From assembly GCA_963539215.1 (NCBI GenBank), contig CAUTJT010000003.1, forward strand, positions 84,498-148,497: DNA of 64,000 nt. The letters are read 5' to 3'. Source of the DNA: CAURNT01 sp963539215. GTDB taxonomy: Bacteria > Fusobacteriota > Fusobacteriia > Fusobacteriales > Leptotrichiaceae. A model generated the notes under the pieces. It saw only the letters and a list, made by a program, of their open reading frames with translations. It was not told the origin of the DNA and made no database searches. The position numbers were made by a program, and so were the translations under genes. Below, piece after piece: positions 45,085 through 55,421 of this stretch. The stretch's first letter is position 1, and every line of letters begins with the position of its first letter.

Positions 45085-45417
45085 TTATCCTTTCTTATTT
45101 CCTTTATCATCAAAATTAATTATAATCAATAATTCCGTTAAAAGATACACTAACAAAAACAATATTATCTGAATAAATATAACCCCAAAATTTATACCAT
45201 ATCTTTTTAATAATATAGTTAATATTAACGATATTATACCTAATACTAAAATTGATATTGCATAAGTCTTTTGAGCAAATACCCATGTCTGTTGATTTCG
45301 TTTAGATCTTTTTGTCCTATAACCAAAATGATTATTTACTTTAGATGGATACCTAAATATCCATAAGTAACCACAAAATATCATCAATAAAGGTGTAATA
45401 TATATCATATACCTCAT
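45085..45417 (-). CDS. SdpI-family-like membrane protein
   Basis: A 110-residue protein with three membrane segments and the signature GYRTKRSKRNQQTWVFAQK, the conserved GYRT...R...N...W..A motif of the SdpI extracellular-loop domain. Family members give immunity to toxins or act in signalling; here the role is unknown. It is 3 bases upstream of the TolC-like gene and 3 bases after typA, so all belong to one transcript. Confidence 0.75.
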   Translation of the reverse strand: MRYMIYITPLLMIFCGYLWIFRYPSKVNNHFGYRTKRSKRNQQTWVFAQKTYAISILVLGIISLILTILLKRYGINFGVIFIQIILFLLVYLLTELLIIINFDDKGNKKG

Positions 45418-45420
45418 CTC

Positions 45421-47232
45421 CTATTTATTTAATTGATTTCTTTCTCTTTTTCTCTCATTTTCAGTTAAAAGTTTTTTTCTTAATCTTATATTATTAGGTG
45501 TTATTTCAACCAATTCATCATCATTAATATACTCTAATGCCATTTCTAAAGTAAATACCTTAGCTGGTGCAAGTTTAACATTGTCATCACTTCCTGCAGC
45601 ACGCATATTAGTTAATTTCTTTTCCTTACAAGCATTAACTATTAAATCATTATCTCTATTATGTTCTCCTACTATCATACCTTCATAAACTTCAATACCT
45701 GGTTCAACAAAAAGTATACCACGAGGTTGTAAACTATTTAGTCCATAAGCATAAGTTGTTCCATTTTCCATTGATATTAAAACACCTTTTCTTAAATTAG
45801 AAATATCTCCCTTATATTTCTCATAATCATAGAATGTATGATTTAAAATACCAGTACCTCTTGTATCTGTTAAAAATTCATTTCTAAATCCAATAAGTCC
45901 TCTTGCCGGAACTTTGAATTCAAGTCTTGTATAACCATCACTACCTTGTATAAGATTAGTCATTTCACCTTTTCTAACACCAATTTTTTCTATAACAACA
46001 CCTACAAATTCATCGGCAACATCAATAGTTGCATATTCAATAGGTTCAGTCAATACACCATCAATTTCTTTATATATTACTTTTGGTTTAGAAACTTGTA
46101 TTTCATAACCTTCTCTTCTCATATTTTCTAATAATATAGATAATTGTAATTCTCCTCTTCCTTTAACAAGGAATACATCAGGAGAATCTGTAGTTTCCAA
46201 TTTCATACTTACATTATGATTTACCTCATGAGTTAATCTTTCAAGTATATTTCTAGATGTAATATATTTACCATCTTTACCAGCAAATGGTGAATCATTA
46301 ACTATAAAATTCATAGATAAAGTTGGTTCATCTATATCTATTAAAGGAAGAGGCTTAATATTATCTTTATCTGATATAGTCTCACCTATATCTACTCCCT
46401 CAATACCTGCTACAGTTACTATTTGACCAGCAACTGCATTTTCTAATTCAACTCTTTTTAATCCTTCATATCCGTATATTCTACTTATTTTAGATTTAAC
46501 TTGACTACCATCTCTTTTAACTAAAACTATTTCTTGATTTTTTTCTATTGAACCATTATATATTCTTCCAGTAGCTAACTTACCTACATATTCATCATAC
46601 TCTATATTAGTTACTAGCATTTGTAAAGATTCATTAATATCTCCTTCTGGTTCTGGTACATTTTCTACTATTAAATCAAATAAAGGTTTCATATTATCAC
46701 TTTCATCAGTTAAATGTAATTTAGCTATACCATTTTTAGCTGAAGCATATACTACCGGAAAATCAAGTTGTATATCATTTGCTCCAAGTTCAACAAATAA
46801 GTCAAATACAAGATTGACTACATTTTCAGGATCTGAATTTGGTCTGTCTATTTTATTTACTACAACTATAGGATTTAATCCGTGTTCTAAAGCTTGTTTT
46901 AATACATATTTAGTTTGTGGCATTACACCTTCAAAAGCATCAACTAATAAAAGAACAGAATCTACCATCTTTAATATTCTTTGTACTTCTCCACCAAAGT
47001 CAGCATGTCCCGGTGTATCTACTATATTTATTTTATATCCTTCATAATTAATAGAAGCATTTTTAGAAAATATTGTTATTCCTCTTTCACGTTCTATATC
47101 ATTACTATCCATTACCCTTTCTTGTAATTTTTCATGACTTGAAAAAGTCCCAGATTGTCTTAGTAGCGCATCTACTAATGTTGTTTTACCATGATCTACA
47201 TGGGCTATTATTGCTATATTTTTTATTTTCAT
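45421..47232 (-). CDS. typA: ribosome-associated GTPase TypA/BipA
   Basis: A 603-residue translational GTPase. G1 AHVDHGKTTLVDALL, G2 region RERGITIF, G3 DTPGHADFGGEV, G4 NKIDRPNSDP, then beta-barrel, EF-G-like domains III and V, and the BipA C-terminal domain with the LxPRG segment (NSLQPRGILFV). It helps assemble 50S subunits under stress. The minus-strand promoter is TATACA (47294-47289) - 17 - TATAAT (47271-47266). Confidence 0.95.
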   Translation of the reverse strand: MKIKNIAIIAHVDHGKTTLVDALLRQSGTFSSHEKLQERVMDSNDIERERGITIFSKNASINYEGYKINIVDTPGHADFGGEVQRILKMVDSVLLLVDAFEGVMPQTKYVLKQALEHGLNPIVVVNKIDRPNSDPENVVNLVFDLFVELGANDIQLDFPVVYASAKNGIAKLHLTDESDNMKPLFDLIVENVPEPEGDINESLQMLVTNIEYDEYVGKLATGRIYNGSIEKNQEIVLVKRDGSQVKSKISRIYGYEGLKRVELENAVAGQIVTVAGIEGVDIGETISDKDNIKPLPLIDIDEPTLSMNFIVNDSPFAGKDGKYITSRNILERLTHEVNHNVSMKLETTDSPDVFLVKGRGELQLSILLENMRREGYEIQVSKPKVIYKEIDGVLTEPIEYATIDVADEFVGVVIEKIGVRKGEMTNLIQGSDGYTRLEFKVPARGLIGFRNEFLTDTRGTGILNHTFYDYEKYKGDISNLRKGVLISMENGTTYAYGLNSLQPRGILFVEPGIEVYEGMIVGEHNRDNDLIVNACKEKKLTNMRAAGSDDNVKLAPAKVFTLEMALEYINDDELVEITPNNIRLRKKLLTENERKRERNQLNK

Positions 47233-47336
47233 TTAATCAAACCTTCCTATTATATATCATATTGTATTATACCACTTAATACTCTATTTGTATAGTTTTA
47301 AAAGTTTACTATAAGTTTTTATAATTCATTTAATAT

Positions 47337-47361
47337 AAAAAGGAGTATATCTACTCCTTTT
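47337..47361 (-). terminator. terminator of the ten-gene operon
   Basis: Stem AAAAGGAGTA / TACTCCTTTT with loop TATC; on the minus strand it is followed by TTTATATT. Confidence 0.8.
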
Positions 47362-47402
47362 AAAATTATAATTAAACAAAAGATAAGAATTTTTTTATAA
47401 TT

Positions 47403-48350
47403 CTAATATTCCTTTATTAAATATTCATAAGCTGAAAGTGCAGCTTTTGCTCCTTCACCCATAGCTATTATAACCTGTTTATATTTTGTATCTGTACAAT
47501 CACCAGCTGCAAATATTCCTTCAACTGATGTTTTATTAACTGAATTTATTTTTATTTCATGATTAGAATTTATATCTAATATATCACTTACAAAACTTGT
47601 ATTTGCAACTGTTCCTATTTCAACAAATATTCCATCTGTCTTAATTTCTTCAACAACATTACTATCTCTATTTAATATTTTCAATCCTTCAGCAAAAAGA
47701 TTTCCTGTTATAGATTGTGCTGCACTTGATGTAAGTATCTTAACATTTTCTAAACCATTTAGTTTATTTCTTAAAACTTCATCAGCATTAATAGTAGAAC
47801 TATATTCAACTAAAGTAATAGTTTTAGCAATATTTGAAAGATCTATTGCTGCTTCTACTCCTGAATTACCTCCACCTATTATAACAACATCTTTGTTTCT
47901 ATAAAATGGTCCATCACAAGTAGCACAATAATGTACTCCTTTTCCTGCATACTTATCTTCACCATCTATCCCTAATTTCTTCCATATAGCACCTGTTGCA
48001 ACTATAACTGTTTTTGATTTAACTTCTAATTCATCATCTAAAATTAAAACACTATCTTTAGACTCTTTTATAACTTTTTTTACTTTATGACCTTTATAAA
48101 AAGCTATTTCATATTCATTTAAATGTTTTTCAAGACTTTGAGAAAAATCAAAACCATTAGTAAGTGGTGTTCCAATAATATTTTCAATATCATTAGTATT
48201 TATTAATTGTCCTCCTACTAAATCACCTATCATCGCAACTTTTAGTCCTTTTCTTGCTCCATAAATGGCAGCAGAAACTGCAGCAGGTCCTGCACCTATT
48301 ACAGTAATGTCATATTTAATATTTACATCTAATTTTAATAATTTACTCAT
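47403..48350 (-). CDS. trxB: thioredoxin-disulfide reductase
   Basis: A 315-residue flavoprotein with the N-terminal FAD site GAGPAAVSAAIYGARKG, the redox pair CATCDGPFYRN near residue 142, the NADPH site IIGGGNSGVEAAIDL and the C-terminal FAD motif GIFAAGDCTD. It reduces thioredoxin with NADPH. The last gene of the ten-gene minus operon, 9 bases after tyrS. Confidence 0.95.
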   Translation of the reverse strand: MSKLLKLDVNIKYDITVIGAGPAAVSAAIYGARKGLKVAMIGDLVGGQLINTNDIENIIGTPLTNGFDFSQSLEKHLNEYEIAFYKGHKVKKVIKESKDSVLILDDELEVKSKTVIVATGAIWKKLGIDGEDKYAGKGVHYCATCDGPFYRNKDVVIIGGGNSGVEAAIDLSNIAKTITLVEYSSTINADEVLRNKLNGLENVKILTSSAAQSITGNLFAEGLKILNRDSNVVEEIKTDGIFVEIGTVANTSFVSDILDINSNHEIKINSVNKTSVEGIFAAGDCTDTKYKQVIIAMGEGAKAALSAYEYLIKEY

Positions 48351-48359
48351 TTCTACCCC

Positions 48360-49565
48360 TTATTTAAATAATTTTACTATTTTTTTCTTACCACAACGTA
48401 ATATCATTTCATCTTTAATATCTATATTAGCTTTAATATCTGTTATGGCTTCATCGTTAATTTTTACTGCATTTTGTTCTATTAATCTTCTACCCTCACT
48501 ATTAGTCTTTATAAATCCAAGCTTAGTTAATAACTCTAATATATTTATATTTTCCATACCAACATTAAATTCAGGTAATTCAACGTTTAAATTTTTATTA
48601 CTAAATACATTTTCAAACCAAGATCTTGCTTCTATAGCAGCTTCTTTTCCATAATATATTGTAACTAACTCCATACCAAGTCTTTTCTTAGCTTCCATTG
48701 GATGTCCTTTAAGTATTTCTTTAACTTCATCTAAATCAATTTCTGTAATCATTTCATAATAATTTTGCATTAAATCATCTGATATAGACATTATTTTTCC
48801 AAACATATCATTTGGACTATCTTTAACAGAAATATAGTTTCCTAATGATTTAGACATTTTTTCTACTCCATCTAGACCAACTAGTATAGGCATTATCATA
48901 CATATTTGTTGTTCTTGATTAAAGTTTTTCTGTAAATCTCTTCCTCTTAATAAATTAAATTTTTGTTCAGTAGCTCCTAACTCTACATCAGCTTTTAACT
49001 CAACAGAATCATATCCTTGTAATATAGGATACATAAATTCTATTAAAGAAACAGGTTGATTATTTGCAAGTCTTTTAGCAAAATCTTCCCTTTGTATCAT
49101 TTGTGATACTGTAAACATAGATAAAAGTTTTAAAACTTCAGTTAAACTTAAAGTTTCAAGCCATTCATGATTATATACAACATTTAACTTATCTAAATCA
49201 AGTATTATAGCAACTTGTTCTAAATATGTTTTAATATTTTCTTGTATTGTCTCAAAAGATAACATTTTACGTGTTTCAGACTTACCAGTTGGATCTCCTA
49301 TTCTTGCTGTAAAAGTACCTATTAGGAAATTAACCTCATGACCTAATTCTTGAAATTGTTTTAATTTTCTTAAAGGAACAGCATGACCTAAATGAAGTTC
49401 ACTACCAGTAGGATCTATTCCTAACTTAATTTTTAAAGGTTTATTTTCCTTTATAGATTTTGCTAATTTATTTTTAAATTCTTTTTCATTTATTATTTCA
49501 TCACAACCTCTTGATAAAATTTTATACTGTCTTTCGACCTCTTTCTGTATTTCTAATTCTGTCAT
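48360..49565 (-). CDS. tyrS: tyrosyl-tRNA synthetase (TyrZ-type)
   Basis: A 401-residue class I synthetase. The HIGH region is HLGHAVPLRK, followed by IGDPTGKS, the tyrosine-binding MYPILQGYDSV segment, and an exact KMSKS (EKMSKSLGNYI). A C-terminal S4 domain (GRRLIEQNAVKINDE) binds tRNA. The KMSKS form and length place it in the TyrZ-like rather than the E. coli TyrS subgroup. No T-box leader is seen, because the gene is internal to an operon. Confidence 0.95.
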   Translation of the reverse strand: MTELEIQKEVERQYKILSRGCDEIINEKEFKNKLAKSIKENKPLKIKLGIDPTGSELHLGHAVPLRKLKQFQELGHEVNFLIGTFTARIGDPTGKSETRKMLSFETIQENIKTYLEQVAIILDLDKLNVVYNHEWLETLSLTEVLKLLSMFTVSQMIQREDFAKRLANNQPVSLIEFMYPILQGYDSVELKADVELGATEQKFNLLRGRDLQKNFNQEQQICMIMPILVGLDGVEKMSKSLGNYISVKDSPNDMFGKIMSISDDLMQNYYEMITEIDLDEVKEILKGHPMEAKKRLGMELVTIYYGKEAAIEARSWFENVFSNKNLNVELPEFNVGMENINILELLTKLGFIKTNSEGRRLIEQNAVKINDEAITDIKANIDIKDEMILRCGKKKIVKLFK

Positions 49566-49573
49566 TTTTCCTC

Positions 49574-52228
49574 CTATCCACTGTTTCTAAGACCTGTAGC
49601 TATTCCATTTATACTTGTATGTATAGCTTTTTGTACATCTTGATTTTCATTACCTTTTCTTGTTTCTTTTATTAAATATATTTGTAAATAATTTAAAGCA
49701 TTAAAATATGGAAGTCTATTTTTTAAACTTAAAGTTAACATTTCATTATCTTCTAAAAGATAATTTCTTTCCATTATTTCTTTAACAAGATTTATAGTCA
49801 ATTCCCATTCAGAATATATATTTTCAAATATATCATTTGCTAAATTTTGATCTTCAACAAGTTTTGAATATTCCCTTGCAACATTCATATCAGTTTTTGA
49901 AAGTACCATTTCAACATTAGAAATTATTCCTCTAAAGAATGGCCAATTATTATACATTTCTCTTAATATTTTTATACCATCTTTACTATCATATATTTTT
50001 TTAAATGCACTTCCTACACCATACCACCCTTGTAACATTACTCTTGATTGTGACCATGAAAATACCCAAGGTATAGCACGCAATCCTTCAATATCCAATA
50101 CTTTCTTTCTTGCACTAGGACGTGACCCTATATTTAAAGATGAAACTTCTCTTATTGGAGTAGCTTGGAAAAAATATTCTGAAAATCTTTCATTTTCATA
50201 AACTAAACTTCTATATTTTTTAAAACTTTCTTTAGATATATCTTCTAATATATCTATATATTTATTCTCATCATTAGATTCATCATTAAATGTTTTTTCT
50301 ATAGTAGCTGACAGTAGTGCCTCTAAATTACTAATACCTAAAGAAATATTACTATATTTAGCTTCTATTACCTCACCTTGTTCTGTTAATCTAATATTAC
50401 CTAATATAGAACCATTAGGTTGAGAAAGTATAGCCTCATAACTCGGTCCTCCACCACGACCTACTGTTCCTCCTCTACCATGGAAAAATACTATATTAAC
50501 ATTAAATTCTTTAGATAATTTAACTAAATCCTTTTGAGCTTTATATAGACACCAGCTAGAAGATATATATCCTCCATCTTTATTACTATCTGAATATCCA
50601 AGCATTATCTCTTGGCGTCTTTCATTAGAATTTAACCATTTTTTTACTATATCTAAGCTAAACCATTTTCTCATTATTTCTTGAGAATTTTCTAAATCTT
50701 CAACACTTTCAAATAATGGTGATATGTATATACTTTCATTTAAATCATATTCTTTAAGCATAATAGCAAGTTCAAGCATATCTGAAACTTCTACAGTATG
50801 TGATATTATATTATGCTTAATTATTGACTTACCAAACTTATCTATCAATTCTTTAGCTAATAAATATATTCTTAATTCTCCTTTAAGTAATTCAGTTCTT
50901 TCACAATTTACAGAACTTAATTTTCTCGGTTCATTTTCTAACTGATTTAAAAGTATACTACATTTTTCTTCTTCACTCAATTCCTTATATCTATCAGTAA
51001 TATTAGCTTCTCTTAAAAGTTCATCTACACATAATTCATATACAGAAGAATCTTGTCTTAAATCTATACTCGATAAATGATAACCAAATACTTTTACAGC
51101 TTCTATTAATTCTAATAAACTACCATTTAATAATATTTTATCACTATTTTTTTCAAGTGAATCCTTAATTATATTTAAATCATTTAAGAATTTAATATTG
51201 TTATAATAATCATCGTATTTAACATCTAATTTTTTAACAAGTAAAATATCATATGTTTCTCTTAAATTTTCTAATATATATCCTAGAGCCTTTCTATATG
51301 GTTCATACATTCTATGCTCTGAATTATCTTTAGATTTAGAAGCTAATTCTTCTAATTCTTTAGTAATATTTTTCTTTAAAGATGAAATAGATAATTCTCT
51401 ATAAAGTTTTTCTATTTCTGAAATATAGAACGTTAGAGCTGTTTCTACTTGTGAATTTACAGCTTCTCTAAGAGTTTTATCTGTAACAAAAGGATTTCCA
51501 TCTCTATCCCCACCTATCCAAGTACCCATAAGTATAGGGTGAAAATTATCGGACTTAACATCATAATTTTCAAGCTTATCTTTAAATTTATTATTAATTA
51601 CTGGTATTGCTTTTAAGAAAGTTGAATTATAATAACTCATTGAATTTGTAATCTCATTACTTACTTTTAATTTAGAATTTCTTAATATATCTGTTTCCCA
51701 TAAAAGTAACAAAGCTCTTTTTAATTCAATTTTCCATTTATCTTCATCTATTATTCCATAATCTATTAATTCTCTTTTCTCAAGAATTTTATATATATTC
51801 TGCATTAAATCAAGTACAGATTTTCTTTGTACTTGTGTTGGGTGTGCAGTTAAAACTGGTGTAACTGTTATACTTTCCAATTTTGAGATTAAATCTTCTT
51901 TAGAATATTTAGAAAAATCAAGTTTATTTAATATATCTTCTAAACTCCCATTACGAATTTCTTTTCTAATATCCATATTTCTTATTAATTTTGCTTGATA
52001 TACATCTTCAAGTATATTTATTAATATAGGTATAATAGATAATAATCTAACAACTTTAGAAATGTATTTTAAATCCTTATTAAATAAACTATTATCTAAA
52101 TTTAAAACTTCTTCTATGTTGACATCATCTACTATAGTACTTAAAATATCTTTTAATACAGATATTTCACTATTTAATAACTTTTTATCTAAACTCATTT
52201 GACTATCTGGTTTTAAAAAAGTTTCCAT
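49574..52228 (-). CDS. ppc: phosphoenolpyruvate carboxylase
   Basis: An 884-residue protein with the catalytic His motif LTAHPTQVQRKS near residue 136, GGDRDGNPFVT, the HGRGGTVGRGGGPS loop near residue 575, GYSDSNKDGGY and the C-terminal NSG end used for allosteric control. It makes oxaloacetate from PEP and bicarbonate. Full length, GGAGG-type start. Its presence between cshA-like and tyrS genes is not a functional neighbourhood. Confidence 0.96.
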   Translation of the reverse strand: METFLKPDSQMSLDKKLLNSEISVLKDILSTIVDDVNIEEVLNLDNSLFNKDLKYISKVVRLLSIIPILINILEDVYQAKLIRNMDIRKEIRNGSLEDILNKLDFSKYSKEDLISKLESITVTPVLTAHPTQVQRKSVLDLMQNIYKILEKRELIDYGIIDEDKWKIELKRALLLLWETDILRNSKLKVSNEITNSMSYYNSTFLKAIPVINNKFKDKLENYDVKSDNFHPILMGTWIGGDRDGNPFVTDKTLREAVNSQVETALTFYISEIEKLYRELSISSLKKNITKELEELASKSKDNSEHRMYEPYRKALGYILENLRETYDILLVKKLDVKYDDYYNNIKFLNDLNIIKDSLEKNSDKILLNGSLLELIEAVKVFGYHLSSIDLRQDSSVYELCVDELLREANITDRYKELSEEEKCSILLNQLENEPRKLSSVNCERTELLKGELRIYLLAKELIDKFGKSIIKHNIISHTVEVSDMLELAIMLKEYDLNESIYISPLFESVEDLENSQEIMRKWFSLDIVKKWLNSNERRQEIMLGYSDSNKDGGYISSSWCLYKAQKDLVKLSKEFNVNIVFFHGRGGTVGRGGGPSYEAILSQPNGSILGNIRLTEQGEVIEAKYSNISLGISNLEALLSATIEKTFNDESNDENKYIDILEDISKESFKKYRSLVYENERFSEYFFQATPIREVSSLNIGSRPSARKKVLDIEGLRAIPWVFSWSQSRVMLQGWYGVGSAFKKIYDSKDGIKILREMYNNWPFFRGIISNVEMVLSKTDMNVAREYSKLVEDQNLANDIFENIYSEWELTINLVKEIMERNYLLEDNEMLTLSLKNRLPYFNALNYLQIYLIKETRKGNENQDVQKAIHTSINGIATGLRNSG

Positions 52229-52239
52229 AACTACCTCTT

Positions 52240-53865
52240 TTATTTTCTATTTTTTGATCTTGAACCTCTGCTTCTTTTTCTCTTTCCATCTCCTGAACTT
52301 TTATCAGCATTTGCTACCTCTACCATAGGTTTATCATTTTTTCTTTTACCTTTATTTAAAGTTTTCATAATTAATTCTGCTTCTTCAAGTGGTGCACTTA
52401 CAAATGAGAAGTTTGCCATCACTTTAACATCTTTTATTTTTCTTCCAGGAACTTTAGTCTTTTCATGTATAAGCTTCAATAACTTATTAACATTTAATCC
52501 ATCTTTTTCCCCAAGTGCTATAAATAATCTAGTATTATCATTCATTTCTACTTTAACATTCTTGATTCTAGAATAACTTGAAGCAATAAATTCATCATCA
52601 TATACATGACGAAGAAGTGAAGCAACAACAGCTTCTACATTTTTACCTTTAAGTATTTTTTGCGATAATTCTAAATATGGTTTATAGTCATTTTCAAGCA
52701 TAATTTCTTCAACAGAAGCAAGTAATACTTCCTCTTTAGCTCTTAATATATCTTCTACATCTGGTATAGATTCTTTCTTAATATCAGATTTAGTTTCTCT
52801 TTTTATTTGAGCTAATTTTCTAGATTCTTGAGGAGTAACAAAAGTAATCGCTATCCCTTTATTTCCAGCTCTTCCAGTTCTTCCAATTCTATGTACATAT
52901 GAATCAGATTCTTGAGGTATAGAATAATTTATTACGTGTGTAAGATTACTTACATCTATACCACGAGCTGCAACGTCTGTAGCAACTAATATCGTTAATA
53001 TCTTATTTTTAAACAAGTCTAAGGCTTTTTCACGTAAACCTTGAGTAATATCCCCATGTATAGCTTCAGCATCATAATTACGTGCTTTTAATTTATTAGT
53101 TACTTCATCAACTTCTGATTTAGTTCTACAAAATACTATACCATAAAAATCTGGTTTATAGTCTAAAACTCTACAAAGAGCTTCAAATTTATCTTCACGT
53201 CTTACCTCAAAATATATTTGTTCAGTAAGATTTGTTGTCAATTCTTTTTTCTTAACTTTTAAAACCTTATGTTCTGGCATAAATCTTTTTGCTATTTCAG
53301 ATATTGGTTTTGGTATAGTTGCAGAGAAAAATAACATTTTCTTATCATCATTTGTAGATTCAAGTATAAGTTCTATATCTTCTATAAATCCCATATTAAG
53401 CATTTCATCTGCTTCATCCAATACAAAATATTCTAGTTCATTTAATTTTAATACACCTTTATTTATCATGTCTATAACACGACCTGGTGTACCTACTACA
53501 ATATCAACACCTTTTTTAAGGTTCTTAATTTGATTTTCTATAGAAGCTCCACCATAAACTGCTAAAACTCTAATATCTTTTTTACCCTTTAGAGAATATA
53601 TTTCATCACTTACTTGATTTGCAAGTTCTCTTGTAGGTGCAAGTATTAAAGCCTTAACTTTCTTATTTGGCTTTATAGTTTCAAGTATAGGTATAGAAAA
53701 TGCAGCTGTCTTTCCTGTTCCTGTTTGAGCTTGACCTATTAAATGTGTTCTCTCCTTTAATAGTTCGGGTATAACTAAGGCTTGTATTTCACTTGGTGAT
53801 ACAAAACCTTTTTCTTCTAATGCACTTAGCATTTCATTACTTAAATTGTAATCCTTAAAATTCAT
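52240..53865 (-). CDS. DEAD-box RNA helicase (CshA/DeaD-like)
   Basis: A 541-residue helicase: Q motif, AQTGTGKTAAFS, PTRELANQV, DEADEML, SAT, and HRIGRTGRAG. The C-terminal part contains a DbpA-type RNA-binding domain (RLFIALGEKDGLNVNKLLKLI) and a Lys/Arg/Ser tail. It likely acts in ribosome assembly and RNA turnover. It abuts rbgA. Confidence 0.93.
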   Translation of the reverse strand: MNFKDYNLSNEMLSALEEKGFVSPSEIQALVIPELLKERTHLIGQAQTGTGKTAAFSIPILETIKPNKKVKALILAPTRELANQVSDEIYSLKGKKDIRVLAVYGGASIENQIKNLKKGVDIVVGTPGRVIDMINKGVLKLNELEYFVLDEADEMLNMGFIEDIELILESTNDDKKMLFFSATIPKPISEIAKRFMPEHKVLKVKKKELTTNLTEQIYFEVRREDKFEALCRVLDYKPDFYGIVFCRTKSEVDEVTNKLKARNYDAEAIHGDITQGLREKALDLFKNKILTILVATDVAARGIDVSNLTHVINYSIPQESDSYVHRIGRTGRAGNKGIAITFVTPQESRKLAQIKRETKSDIKKESIPDVEDILRAKEEVLLASVEEIMLENDYKPYLELSQKILKGKNVEAVVASLLRHVYDDEFIASSYSRIKNVKVEMNDNTRLFIALGEKDGLNVNKLLKLIHEKTKVPGRKIKDVKVMANFSFVSAPLEEAELIMKTLNKGKRKNDKPMVEVANADKSSGDGKRKRSRGSRSKNRK

Positions 53866-54750
53866 TTAATCCTTCTTTCCAAAATCTTCAGGCAATTCAA
53901 GTAAAAATCTACCCAATTTGCCCATTCTATATTCTTTTAAAATTCTTTTCGCTATAATGGTAAAATCAAATTCATCATTTTTTGATATACCTAGTCTTTT
54001 TTCTAAGACTTTTAATATTTCTATATTATCTATTTTATATATATCCTCAACATTTAAGTCATATACTTTTACTAAATTTGAAAGCAAATTCCTACTTCTC
54101 ATAATATCCAGTAATCTTATTAAAACTTTTTCAAGAGGTAATACATCATCTTTTATAGATCCAGTTATTGCTAAATTATATGATACAAGTTCATCTTCAA
54201 ACTTAGGCCAAAGTATACCTGGAGTATCTAATAATTCAAATTTTTCATCTACACTTATCCATTGTTTTCCCCTAGTAAATCCAGGTTTATTACCTACTTT
54301 TGCCTTATTTTTATTTGAAAACTTATTTATAAACTTAGATTTACCAACATTTGGTATTCCTGCAATTAAAGCTCTTACAACTGTTTTTCTAAGACCTTTT
54401 TTCTTCATTTTTTCTAATTTTTCATTATATATATTGTTTATAATATTCCTTAATTCAGAAAAATTTTTATTTTTCTCTACACTAAGTGGAATAAAATAAT
54501 CAACTATATCATTATTTAAAAAGTAATCTTCCCATTCCTTAAGTTTTCCTTCATCCACTAAATCTATTTTATTTAGTACTAAGACTCGCACCTTATTTTT
54601 AGACATTTTTTCTATATCAGGATTTTTACTAGAAAGTGGAATTCTTGCATCCAATATTTCTATAACTATATCTACTATCTTTAAATTTTCTACCATCATA
54701 TCCTTGGTTTTTTTCATATGACCAGGATACCAGTTAATCATCGTATTCAT
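53866..54750 (-). CDS. rbgA: ribosome biogenesis GTPase RbgA (YlqF)
   Basis: A 294-residue circularly permuted GTPase. WYPGHMKKTKDMM and LVLNKIDLVD (G4) come before GIPNVGKSKFINKF (G1) and LLDTPGILWP (G3), the YlqF order. It is needed for late 50S assembly. The start is chosen at ATG 54750 with AAGGA upstream; ATG 54741 is an alternative and the longer frame reaches 54771. It overlaps rsmI. Confidence 0.9.
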   Translation of the reverse strand: MNTMINWYPGHMKKTKDMMVENLKIVDIVIEILDARIPLSSKNPDIEKMSKNKVRVLVLNKIDLVDEGKLKEWEDYFLNNDIVDYFIPLSVEKNKNFSELRNIINNIYNEKLEKMKKKGLRKTVVRALIAGIPNVGKSKFINKFSNKNKAKVGNKPGFTRGKQWISVDEKFELLDTPGILWPKFEDELVSYNLAITGSIKDDVLPLEKVLIRLLDIMRSRNLLSNLVKVYDLNVEDIYKIDNIEILKVLEKRLGISKNDEFDFTIIAKRILKEYRMGKLGRFLLELPEDFGKKD

Positions 54751-55414
54751 TATCATCCTTACTAGAAACAAATAGAACTATTTCACCTTTAACATTTCTT
54801 TTTTCAAGTAAATCTATAACCTCATCTACTCTACCTCTTATAATCTCTTCATAAATTTTAGTTAATTCACGAGTGATAACTACGTATCTATTACCAAGAT
54901 AATTTTGTATATCTTTTAAAGTTTTTACTATTCTATTAGGTGATTCAAGTATAACTATTGTTCTTTCTTCTTCTTTTAATTTCAAAAATAGGGTTTGACG
55001 TCCTTTTTTCTTAGGAAGAAAACCTTCATAAGCCATACGTCTCATATCAATACCTGAAATAGAAGCACCTGTAGTTATAGAAGATGGTCCTGGAATAGAG
55101 GTAACCTTTATTCCATTTTTAAGTGCCGCATCAACTAATTCATAACCAGGATCTGATATACAAGGCATACCTGCATCAGTTACTATAGCAATATTTTTTT
55201 CTTCTTTTAATAGTCCTATAATATTTTCTATTTGATACTGTTTGTTATGTTCATGATACTGATAAACTTTTGTATCTATTTCATAATGATTAAGTAATCT
55301 TTTAGTAACTCTTGTATCTTCTGCAAATATATATTCCACTTCTTTTAAAATTTTTATTGCTCTAAAAGTAATATCTTCTAAATTACCTATAGGTGTTCCT
55401 ACAACATATAACAT
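54734..55414 (-). CDS. rsmI: 16S rRNA 2'-O-methyltransferase RsmI
   Basis: A 226-residue tetrapyrrole-methylase-fold enzyme: YVVGTPIGNLEDITFRA, FAEDTRVTKRLLNHY, VTDAGMPCISDPG and SIPGPSSITTGASISG. It methylates the ribose of C1402 in 16S rRNA. It lacks the C-terminal extension present in longer forms. Starts 7 bases after ctpA. Confidence 0.95.
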   Translation of the reverse strand: MLYVVGTPIGNLEDITFRAIKILKEVEYIFAEDTRVTKRLLNHYEIDTKVYQYHEHNKQYQIENIIGLLKEEKNIAIVTDAGMPCISDPGYELVDAALKNGIKVTSIPGPSSITTGASISGIDMRRMAYEGFLPKKKGRQTLFLKLKEEERTIVILESPNRIVKTLKDIQNYLGNRYVVITRELTKIYEEIIRGRVDEVIDLLEKRNVKGEIVLFVSSKDDNEYDD

Positions 55415-55421
55415 ATATCCT

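Noticed and set aside
49400..49600. T-box or other riboswitch before tyrS
   Set aside because: tyrS starts 9 bases after the ppc stop inside a long operon, leaving no room for a leader.
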